From Cochliopodium minus (taxonomy: Eukaryota > Discosea > Himatismenida > Cochliopodiidae), in the NCBI GenBank assembly GCA_024220525.1, contig JAMYWO010000051.1, positions 163,651 to 198,441 on the forward strand: 34,791 nucleotides of DNA, in the 5' to 3' direction. The number at the start of each line of letters is the position of its first letter. Position 1 is the stretch's first letter. Below are positions 21,501 through 30,327 of the stretch, piece after piece. The position numbers and the translations under genes are program-made. Below the pieces are notes generated by a model, which was not told where the DNA came from, did no database searches, and saw only the letters and a program-made list of their open reading frames with translations.

Positions 21501-22743
21501 GATCCTGTTCTCTCCGGTGATGAGCTGTATCAAGGTCTCTAATAAATTTTTTATAAAATTTAATATTTTTTTTAAATAAAATTTAATATTTTTATTTTAT
21601 TTTTTATTTTTATTTTATTTTAGATTGTAGAGATGCAGTGACAGAGAATGACTACGCCAAAATTTGGGAGAGGATCCCAGAAGTCAACAAACAGGTGTTG
21701 CTCTACACTGCCTCTTTTTTTGCAGAGATGATCGAAGAGCCCGTAGTAGAAAAAACGAAAATGGATCTCAAAGTAAAAACTATAAATTATTCTCTACTTA
21801 AATATAAAAGTTATTTAATATTTAAAAATTTTCTATTTTTTAATATTTCTAATATTTTTTTAATTAAGTTTTTTTTTATTTTTAATTACATTTTATTTTC
21901 ATATTCTTATTAAAAATGATGATTTCTTTATGATTATTTTTTTTTAATTTGTTAATTATTTTTATTTTCAATTTTTTAATTTTAAAAGAACTATGCCATT
22001 GTATTTGCTCCGTCTCTCGTTCGAGACGACAAATTGAATCCCATCAAACTAGCTACCAACCAGCCTCACATCAATACCTTCTTTTGCAGCTTTGTCAGCT
22101 GGCTCTTAAAAACGCAACAACACCTTTTATTGCCCATAGATCTTTACGAACGTATTTATTTTAATATTTTTATTTATTTAACCTAATATTTTTTTTTTAA
22201 TTAGTATTTTATTTAATTTATTAATTCATTAAGTTGACACAAAAATTTTTTTAAAAAAAAATAATCTTTAAATAATGAGTATTTTATTTTCACTTTAAAC
22301 CAATATTTTTTTTTTTTGATTTTTTTTACAATTTTTTTTTTTCACAAAGATCCAGGGGGACAGTTCAACAATGATGACCAATTTAACAAAAGAGTCAAAA
22401 AGGAAAAGGATCTCGTTCAAACCAACACTCCCTTCTGGGCCAAAATCTATCAGTCAGATCTCAAAGGTTTCAAAATTGAAAATTTTTTAAATTTATTTAA
22501 AAGAATTTATTTGAAAATTATTTTTTTATTTTCCAAAATTTATTTTTAGAGAAATCCAAGAAAAAAGACCAAGATTCATACCCCCTTCACTACGACAAAA
22601 AAAAGTTCATGTATAAAAACCTCCCCCGCAAAAAAGACAAAGACCCCGAGACCAATCTCATCGACATCCGTCAGTTCAGACCCAAGAACACTTTGAGCAG
22701 ACCTCCAACCATCAAGGGATACAAAAGCATTTTGAAGAATTGA
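15542..22743 (+). CDS. Unconventional myosin with C-terminal RhoGAP
   Basis: Eighteen exons, 1674 aa: 15542-15826, 16065-16266, 16338-16449, 16510-16635, 16686-16887, 17041-17294, 17405-17558, 17612-17653, 17715-17802, 17952-18346, 18418-20495, 20684-20872, 21143-21329, 21447-21534, 21624-21772, 21989-22151, 22350-22466, 22550-22743. Motor about 45-755: P-loop GESGAGKSETTK (158 on), switch [17 protein letters not shown] (201 on), switch II DIFGFE (437), [15 protein letters not shown] and [10 protein letters not shown] Glu sits at the TEDS position. One good IQ motif near 762 ([13 protein letters not shown]) and two weak ones follow, then a coiled coil about 858-930, a disordered stretch with repeated S-P-R-N/S-P motifs about 940-1210, a helical linker, and RhoGAP about 1388-1570 (EGIFRLS with arginine finger Arg1414; [12 protein letters not shown]). 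It should move on actin and switch off Rho/Rac locally, the same logic as myosin IX. Confidence 0.93.
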
Positions 22744-23223
22744 AATAAATGTAATATTTATTTAATTATTTTTTTTATTTCAAATAAAAATTTTTTTTTA
22801 TTTTTTATTTCATATATTTTATTTATTAAATTTTATTTTTGTTTTTGCTTTATTTTTGTTTTATTTATTTTTCATTTTAGATTCTCCTGTACTAAGAAAT
22901 TATTTAAATAAATCCGATTGTAATTAAACTTAATTTTCAGAGCGATCAATATTGCAGTTTTATTATTCGTTATTATTTTTTGACTAAATTAAATGAATTA
23001 ATTATAAAACTAAAAAATAATCTTCCAATGTTCTCTTTCTTGCAAGCACTTTTATTTGACCTCTGCATTATCTTTTATACAACGGATTCTTGAATTAGAT
23101 AAACAAAGTTGGACCAACTATTCCAATTATGTGGGAAAATTTGCATTCTAAATTTCTTTTAAAAGTTTGTTTCAATAAAATAAATAAAATTGGAAAGATA
23201 ATCAAAGCTTGTTGAGAGAAAAA
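22744..23223. other. AT-rich intergenic spacer
   Basis: 480 bp between the myosin stop and the Rab-like start, same strand. I see no exon, RNA or repeat array. It presumably holds the myosin 3' end and the Rab promoter. Confidence 0.6.
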
Positions 23224-24197
23224 ATGAATCAAGAAAATTTTCTATTAATAAAAATATATCTCACTGGTCCAAAATTGAGTGGCAAAACCTGCTTGATGTT
23301 GAGATTTGTTGATGATACCTATTCTGAATCCTTTATTTCGATGGTACCATTCGAATAATAATTCGTTTGAAAATACTTTATTAAATGAAAGATTGGAATA
23401 GATTTCAAGATAAAAACGATCAATATATTCGGGAAGAAAGTTAAATTACAAATTTGGGATGAAGTGAAATGTTCAACTTTAAATTTATTTAAAATTTATT
23501 TTATATTTTCATTAAAGGATGGTAAGTGTGTTTGAATTCATCTAATTCATCTTAAAATTTTTTGTGGGTAGTATTCATGAGATTCAGACCATCAAATTGT
23601 ACTCCCTTCAGGGGAAGTCATGGTATAATGATGATGTTTGACTTGACTGACAAAGAATCAATAAAAAAAATAGGAGAGTTCATAGACCAAATAGACAGAT
23701 ATTGTCCAGAATCAGTGAAGAGGATGCTCATTGGATGTAAATGTGACCTTTTAAAAAACAGAGCAGTGAGTAATGAAGAGATTGAAGAGAAATGTAGAGA
23801 AATAGGTTATCAATACATCGAAACTAGTTCTAAAATAAAACATAATGTCGATTTTTGTTTTTATTTCATGGCTTCCATGGTCATGTCATCCTTTGATGAC
23901 AAAGTTAAAGAAAAATTGAACAACTACATTTTGCCAAGATACAATTTCTTTTCTCCTTCAGCTTGGGATTCGTCTAATCACAAATTTTATTCTTCAAATT
24001 TCAAAAGAAATGTTTTTTCTTTTTTGCTTTCTTTGAAATTTTTAAACATCAACATTCCCAAATTCGTTTTGTTCAAAATCATCAAACAAAACTTTTCAGC
24101 AAACGATACAAACTATAGTCTTGATTTGGATATCTTCAAGGAAAATGTTTTTGAAGGAGGAGTTTCAAAAGATGAAAAGAAATGTGTTTTGAATTAA
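23224..24197 (+). CDS. Degenerate Rab/Ras-like GTPase with CAAX end
   Basis: Exons 23224-23343, 23392-23463, a 4-base microexon 23518-23521 (GATG) and 23572-24197; 273 aa. The P-loop is present (GPKLSGKT, 15-22), and [10 protein letters not shown] plus KLQIWD are Rab-like, as is [17 protein letters not shown]. Key nucleotide residues are changed: the switch I Thr before IGIDF is Met, the WDTAGQE motif reads WDEDVFM, and NKxD reads CKCD, while ETSSK (G5) is kept. After the G domain a 100-residue extension ends KKCVLN, a possible CAAX prenylation box. A Rab-type membrane role with poor GTP hydrolysis or binding is inferred. The microexon is required for frame; with it, the distance from WD to FRP equals that in true Rabs. 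A longer exon ending at 23527 would also keep frame but uses a weaker donor. Confidence 0.78.
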
Positions 24198-24466
24198 ATT
24201 TATTTTTAAATATAATTTTTAAAGATTTAAGGAATGAAAATTCTATCCCTATCAGAATATCGAATTTTGAATTATTTTTAGAATCATGTAATTGAAACAA
24301 GGATATTGACTGAAAAAAAAAAAAAAATATATATATTTCTAATTCAAATCTCATCCAAAAATTAAATCACTCATATAATCATCCCTCCTTCCAAACGATT
24401 TTATTTTTTTGAAAAGTAAAAAGAAAATTCTATTTTTTAAAATCNAAACAAGCTTTTCTTTTTCGA
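24198..24466. other. Spacer with an ambiguous base
   Basis: AT-rich spacer holding one undetermined base (n at 24445). No feature seen; sequence quality here is suspect. Confidence 0.6.
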
Positions 24467-25542
24467 ATGTTTCGAACAACACAAGTGTTTCTTCAAACGT
24501 CAAAGGTAAAAAATTTTGATTTGATTTTTTTTTTTTTCAATCTTTTTTTTTCAATCTTTTTTTTAAAATCTTTTTAAATCTTTTTTTTTCATTATTATTT
24601 TTTTAATCTTTATATTTTTATTTTTAACTCTTTATAAACTCTGAACTTTAATTTTCCTTCTTAGATGATGAAATTGAAGATATTGAATTTGACTGGAAGA
24701 AGAATTTACCCTTGCTTGGATGCCATCTGGCAACCTTGAGTACTTGGATCACGGAATCGAAATTTCAAAGGCATTGAAACAAATCGTAGTGAGACAAGTA
24801 TTGATTTGTTGGCAAAGAAAATGGTCAAGTTAGGTAACACCAAGAAAAAATCAAAAAAGTTTTTAAAGAATAAATTGATGTTAAACATCACAATATCTTT
24901 AAAAACATTCAAATGATTTTCCAAAAATTTTTGGGATAATTAATTCAAAAGTTTATTGAAATTTCATTGAACATTTTCACAACGATTGATACATAACGAG
25001 AAATTATTTGCATTTTTTTAATTCGATTTGAAAATAACTAATTGTTATTTGGTTATACTCAAATATATTATTTTTATTTTTTATCTTTTTTTTATTTTTT
25101 TATCATAAATTTTATGTACATAAATCCTTTAAACTAATTTTCTCTTTTCCTTTTCTTTATTCTTCAAAGGACCATTCAGATATGCGATCATCAATCATTC
25201 CCTGATTTGGAATTTCTCACAAATCATGGCACACTCATCTCGCTTTGCCAGTTCTTGATCGACATCTTCCGCAAACCCAACAAAACCTCCATCCCCATCG
25301 TCATCGCTGCCCTCAACAAATCCAAGAAGACTTATATCACTGTTGGTGTAACTCCTGTTGCTTCTGACAGTATTGACCGAGCTTCTACTTTCGGAAAGTG
25401 TTTCAAGAGAGCCGCTTTGAAAACCAACTCGGAGATCCAGAAGCATTTTTTCGATTCTTCTATCATCGAGGTGAGGGAGGATGATGTTCACAAGTTTCTT
25501 GAGTTCCTTCATTTGGATCTCACTGAGGAGAAAGATTTATAA
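24467..25542 (+). pseudogene. Unrecognised gene, interrupted frames (decayed or mis-sequenced)
   Basis: Coding signal runs through three blocks. A short exon is at about 24467-24505 (MFRTTQVFLQTSK, or another frame). Block 24665-24832 is protein-like in turn in all three frames (DEIEDIEFDWKKN; PSGNLEYLDHGIEISKALKQ; then FVGKENGQV). A good last exon at 25170-25542 encodes 123 residues (ICDHQSFPDLEFLTNHGTLI, HKFLEFLHLDLTEEKDL). The final splice (phase 2, donor at 24833, acceptor 25169) fits only the FVGKENGQV frame. At least two frame changes lie in the middle block. An n at 24445 sits just upstream, so indel errors are as likely as decay. No family recognised. Confidence 0.45.
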
Positions 25543-25768
25543 GAGAATCTTTTCTTCTCCTTTTCAAAAATAAAACATTAATTTAAAAAAAAAATATATT
25601 AAATTAGTTTTTGATTGAGACCATTTTAATTCTTAACTTGGAAGATGATTTATGTCAAGATTAAAAGAAAATTTGCGAATCACCAGACATTGTAAGTGAT
25701 ATTTTATCGTGTTAAAAATATGCTTTGATTCAAGAAATAAAAAAAAATTTGAGAAGAATTCAAGAACC

Positions 25769-27480
25769 ATGGATAATGATGACATCAATAATTTGATTAA
25801 TGAGTACGAGAGAACGGTGGAAGGATATTATGAGGATGTATATTCTATATATTGCATTAAATGTGAGGATCATTCATTATGCAATAGAGGACAAAGGTAA
25901 AAATCCTTTAAACTCTGCATATAAACAGATAATTTCATGTATAATGCTTGCCATCTTTATAATACAAAAATAATTGAAATGATATTTAATTTTGAAAAAT
26001 AATCAATTATCATATTGAATAAAGTTTATATAATCAATTTATGGAGATCTTCCAATTAAATTATTTTGAGGATTAAATCAATTTCTGAAAAAATATTTTT
26101 TATTGAAAAATAAAATTTATTTTTTGTTAAATTAAAATTTTTTTTTTTCCTTTAGTGTATTGTTGGTGAGCGATCAAAAGGTAAAGTTGTTCAGCACTGA
26201 TTTTGTCACGAGGTTCTTGGGCGAGAAGGATGTGACGTACAAGTTCCACTTGTGCAATTGCATGATAAGAGACACAATTTGTAGGAACTGTGGAACGTAG
26301 AATAAAATAAAAAATAAAAAATAAAAATAAAAAAAATAAAAACAAAAAAAATAAAAACAAAATAAAAATAAAAATAAAAAATAAAAATAAAAAAAATAAA
26401 AACAAAAAATAAAAATAAAAACAAAAAAATAAAAATTGAAAACTAAAAAAATAAAAAATAAAAAAATAAAAAATAAAAAATAAAAATAAAAATTAATTAT
26501 AAACTAAAATAGTTTGTCAAATAATAAAAAAAAAGATTAATTGATTTTCCTTCTTAAATTAATTTGACAATATACTCAGATAATTCGAAATTTATTAGTG
26601 TAAAATAAAATCAATTTTTATTTTAGTGTTGTTGGATATCATGTTGTAAAAGGATGTAGGGGTTGTTTGGCCTCAGAAAATAACGGTATAAATAATTAAT
26701 AAAATAAAGGCAAATAAAAAATAATTAATATTTATTTAAATAAATTAATAATTAATTAAATAAAATAAAAATAAAATAAAAATAAAAATATTAATGATTA
26801 AAAGGACACTATTTCATGTTCAACAATGTGACTGGGAAGAAGAGATTCAATGAAGATGGGAAGGTGATGAAATGGAACCACTTGTCGCTTGAAAATGAGG
26901 ATGCTTTGGATGAATCTCTGTTTCTGGAAGAAATTCCTGACAATCTTTTTTGTAAATTTTTATTAATTTTTTATATTTAATTTTTTATATTTATTAATTT
27001 TTTTTTAAAGGTATAATTTGTTCAAATTTAATGGAAAGTCCAATATTAACAAAATGTGGGCACTCTTTTTGTAGTAAATGAATCTTTTTAAAATTTATTT
27101 TACTTGTCATTTTTAATTTTTATTTTTTATTAATCATTTTATTTTTCATTTTTTATTTTTTATTTTTATTTTGTTCACCAATTTTTATTTAATTAGAAAA
27201 ATGTACCACCAGACAAATAGACACCAAAAAAAATTGCCCTTTGTGTAGGACCGAATTAGATCATGACGACATGAAAGTAGATGTAGAGGTGGAAAAAATT
27301 ATTTTGGGCCTCAAACTTCACTGCAAATTCTCCAAGAACGAGACAGATGCTTGTGATTCTGTCATCACCTATGGAGAAAAGAAACAACATGAAGATTCTT
27401 GCTTACACAAAAAGATTGAAATAAAAATTAAGAATAAAAAAAGAAAATCTAAAAAAAAAAATATTAGAAAGAAAAAATAA
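25769..27480 (+). CDS. FAM72 - RING - TRAF-type zinc finger fusion
   Basis: Six exons: 25769-25896, 26156-26296, 26627-26685, 26805-26951, 27011-27073, 27197-27480; 273 aa, phases consistent. Residues about 25-115 match the FAM72 family: CIKC, VLLVSDQKVKLFSTD, FHLCNCMIRDTICRNCG, VVGYHVVKGCRGCL, NNGHYFMFN, with the paired cysteines of its zinc fold. After a 45-residue linker comes a full C3HC4 RING: Cys159, 162, 174, His176, Cys179, 182, 193, 196 (TKCGHSFCKKC, NCPLC). A TRAF-type zinc finger follows (LHCKF...C...H...C) and then a Lys/Arg-rich tail, likely nuclear. RING plus TRAF-type fingers are typical of E3 ubiquitin ligases. Animal FAM72A binds the uracil glycosylase UNG2 and promotes its loss. 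A one-chain E3 with FAM72 as substrate receptor is inferred. Confidence 0.9.
26297..26500 (+). repeat. A-rich AAAAAT/AAAAAC array in FAM72 intron 2
   Basis: About 200 bp of imperfect AAAAAT with AAAAAC variants inside a 330-bp intron. Unlike most introns in this window it is A-rich, not T-rich, on the sense strand. Confidence 0.85.
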
Positions 27481-27794
27481 AAATAAATAATTTAAAATTT
27501 AATTTATAATTTTATTTATAATAAAATGTCAATTCTTTATTCAATTGGAAAGAATAAATATTTTATATTGTTTTCTTTCATTAGAAAATTTCTTTTTCCA
27601 ATTTGTATCTAACCAAAAATAGATAATCTTGTTGTTGAAAATTGTTGAAACTTCTCCACAACTTGAAGGTATGCCGCGAACAGTTGTAGTTTGTAAATTA
27701 GCCCATTTCTCTCTTTTTTGTGACTAAGAAAATTTTGTCTTTTTATTTTTAAATAAAAATAAAAAATAAAAATTAAAAATTAAAAATAAAAATA

Positions 27795-28021
27795 GAAATG
27801 AAAAAAAAATGAACATCATCGTCTCACTGGGACCTTTTTTCTTTACTTGATGGATCCATTTTTGATCTGATTTCTTCCCCACTCAACCAATCTCATTTGT
27901 TGCACAATATCATTCAAGCTAATTTAGTGATATCACATCACCCAATAAAAAGATTGTTATCACCCAATAAAAAGATAAAATATGATTTTATACAACTTAC
28001 ATTTTCAAAAAATTATATTTA
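27795..28021 (+). pseudogene. NIF3-like relic
   Basis: An open stretch with no start of its own reads SHWDLFSLLDGSIF and then IIQANLVISHHPIKRLL, ending at a TAA near 28021. This aligns with the NIF3/DUF34 N-terminus, where WDNVGLLVG is followed by an alpha-helix and the metal-site motif LIISHHP. About 30 residues separate the two motifs, somewhat fewer than in the family. The stretch breaks down right after SHHP, at a 22-base direct duplication, and nothing NIF3-like follows. I read it as a decayed host gene copy. It could be the surviving exon of a gene whose other exons I missed. Confidence 0.42.
27937..27976. repeat. 18-base direct repeat, 22-base period
   Basis: ATCACCCAATAAAAAGAT occurs twice, at 27937-27954 and 27959-27976. 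It looks like a short tandem duplication inside the NIF3-like relic. Confidence 0.9.
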
Positions 28022-28580
28022 AAAGTTAAGGAAAATCATCTTAAAAAAAAAAGATAATTCTCAATCACTAATCTTTAAATAAAGATTTTTGAAGTCACCA
28101 AGATAATAAAGAAAGAAAGAAATTATAATGTAAACAAGAATACTAATAAAATATCAATTTCAAAAAAATATTTAATACATGGACACAATGTGATTACAAA
28201 AGACTTGAAGAAAAAGTACTCAAAGAAGACACAATCAAGAAGACACAAAAGTTGACGAAAAAAAACTTCGCTAAGTAAAGAAAATACAACACAAAAGTTA
28301 AAAAATAATGTTGAAAATTTTGAAGAAATGTATTTAAATTTAATATTTTAAAAAAGATATTCCACTTTGTGGATGTTTTAGATCAAAAAAAACCTCAAAA
28401 AAGTTTTAAATGCATTTGAAAATTGATATTTAATTCAATAAAAAATTAAAAAATTGATGTTCTTTCTTCAATTGGAGATAAGAGAAAAAAATAAAGATAA
28501 TTAAATTAATTAAAAAAAAATATTCAACCACTTTCAAAAAAATGAAAATTTTTTTGAAAAGAAAGAATTTTTCATGGAGT
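28022..28580. other. AT-rich region without clear genes
   Basis: About 560 bp with no open frame of note, no array and no RNA gene recognised. Confidence 0.55.
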
Positions 28581-28582
28581 AA

Positions 28583-28824
28583 TTTCATTTGCCAAAAATT
28601 TCAAATGTGAGGGATATATCCTTTTTGGAGTTTTTCCAACTTCAAATCAAAAATAAAGGCATTTCGCAACAATGGATGGTATATGCTCAGCAATAATATT
28701 AAATTTAAATTAATAATTTTCCTAAATTTTTATTCATTAGAAAAATGTGAGAGAAATTACATTTGAACCAAAACAATTCTTGAATGAGGTTTTTAATTTT
28801 TATTTAAAAATTATTACAAATTAA
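28583..28824 (+). pseudogene. Possible two-exon gene tail or relic
   Basis: An open stretch 28583-28678 (PKISNVRDISFLEFFQ, KGISQQWM) followed by a GTATAT donor joins in frame to 28741-28824 (KNVREITFEPKQFLNE), ending in TAA. No start codon or upstream exon was found. NVRDISF and NVREITF look like two copies of one repeat unit. The end overlaps the convergent Sel1 gene's stop by 11 bases. Weak evidence. Confidence 0.25.
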
Positions 28825-30103
28825 TATCCAGCTTCATCTTCACTTTTTCATCGTAATTTGCAACTGTATAAGTGTTGTCTCTTTGATGAAAAGTGATGAG
28901 AAACTTGATGATGTTGATCATGATTCCCTTCACAAGAAAAGAAGAGCATTGTTCGTCCTTTGAAGAGTTTCTGTGTTTGGAGATCAAAAGAAGAGTGAGA
29001 ACGTTCTTGTACAAAGGGAAAAAAGAATCCCAATGAATATTGTTTTCTGTGCTCCACTCTACCTCTCCATCACTCAACATTTTCTGTATTTTGTTATAAT
29101 AGATTTCATAGTAATCGTTTTCATCGTTATAGTCATGATCCCAATCATTTTCCTCCAAATAAAGTTTTGAAAAACAAAGGTAGAAAAACAATTTGTGAGG
29201 ATTTTTTGGGACAAACTCTCCCTTGTCGTAAATTTCGATCAATCTCTCACTGCACTTGTTTCTCGAACTCAACTCATCACTCTCATAACGACCATCCTTC
29301 TCCACTGTAAATTCAACAGCATCAGAAAAGACTTGAATCGCTTTCTCAACATTCTTTTCAGTACCTTCTCCATTCAAATAATAATCTCCCAAATGAAGCG
29401 CACACATCACATTTTTCTGTTTGTAGCCTCTTTCTGCATACAAAAAGGTTTTTTTGGGATTTCTTTCGATGTAACCATTTTCTTTATAAATCTTGAAGAG
29501 ATGATAGGTGCTTCTTTCACATCCCAAATCAGATGCTCCCTCATAAAATCCTATCGCTTTCAAGATATTTTCTTGTTGGGGATGCACGTGTTGATAATGA
29601 TATCCAAGCGATCTCAATGCATCTATGTTTCCCATCTCTGCACTCTTCAGTCCATATTTCAAATTATTCTCCAGATCAAAGTCTTGGGTGTGTGGATCAA
29701 ACAACATGAAATAACAATATGAGACAATTTCTTTTTTCTCTTCTTTATGCTCGTTTAATTGGATATATCTCCAAAAGGAATCAAAATATTTTTCTTTGTT
29801 GTATTCAAATCCCCAATTGCATCGAGAGGTGAATCCCAATCCTATTTCATTTCCTTCATTTGCCAATTCCATCACCATCTCCTTTGCTCCCTCGATATAT
29901 TCTGTGTAATTACTTTTATTGAATAAATGAAAGATCTTCAAAATCTTTTGATCTCTTTCTTTTTCTTTCTCCTCTTCTATCTCTTCTCCATACACCATCT
30001 TTTCAGTGATTTCTTCCTTCATTCTCTTTGAATCTCTTTCATTTTCTTTTTTGGAAGATTCTATCTCCACATCCAATTCTCTTTTCAAGTTATTCTCTTT
30101 CAT
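28814..30103 (-). CDS. Sel1-like repeat protein
   Basis: A single exon of 429 aa starting MKENNLKRELDVEIES, one of few intronless genes here. The first 55 residues are a charged helix rich in Lys/Glu. Sel1-type alpha-helical repeats follow: DALRSLGYHYQHVHP, KAIGFYEGASDLGCERSTYH, KTFLYAERGYKQKNVMCALH, GDYYLNGEGTEKNVEKAIQ. Sel1 repeats are TPR-like scaffolds for protein complexes, often in ER-associated degradation or signalling. No signal peptide or membrane segment is seen, so it is probably cytosolic or nuclear. It is divergent from the ankyrin gene 224 bp away. Confidence 0.85.
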   Translation of the reverse strand: MKENNLKRELDVEIESSKKENERDSKRMKEEITEKMVYGEEIEEEKEKERDQKILKIFHLFNKSNYTEYIEGAKEMVMELANEGNEIGLGFTSRCNWGFEYNKEKYFDSFWRYIQLNEHKEEKKEIVSYCYFMLFDPHTQDFDLENNLKYGLKSAEMGNIDALRSLGYHYQHVHPQQENILKAIGFYEGASDLGCERSTYHLFKIYKENGYIERNPKKTFLYAERGYKQKNVMCALHLGDYYLNGEGTEKNVEKAIQVFSDAVEFTVEKDGRYESDELSSRNKCSERLIEIYDKGEFVPKNPHKLFFYLCFSKLYLEENDWDHDYNDENDYYEIYYNKIQKMLSDGEVEWSTENNIHWDSFFPLYKNVLTLLLISKHRNSSKDEQCSSFLVKGIMINIIKFLITFHQRDNTYTVANYDEKVKMKLDINL

Positions 30104-30327
30104 TCCTTTTTTTTAAATGTTTATAAATGTTGAATAAAAATTTAATTTTATTATTCAATAATTTATCGATAATATTGGATATATATTTAATCTTTAATCA
30201 TTTTTTAACAAGAAACAAAGTGATTTGTATTTGATAGAGTATTAAGGTTTAATATTGATATCCACAATTCCTTTTTGATAAGTTCTTTCCATTATATTTA
30301 CTTCTTGAGAGAAATTAAAAAATTGAA
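30104..30327. promoter_or_regulatory. Divergent intergenic region, Sel1 and ankyrin genes
   Basis: 224 bp between outward-facing starts. AT-rich, no specific element recognised. A shared promoter is inferred from position only. Confidence 0.35.

Noticed and set aside
25195-25512. 105-aa minus-strand open frame
   Set aside because: Opposite the plus-strand exon 25170-25542, which has a proper acceptor, stop and protein-like composition.
29195-29722. 175-aa plus-strand open frame
   Set aside because: Antisense shadow of the Sel1-repeat gene, whose repeats are clear on the minus strand.
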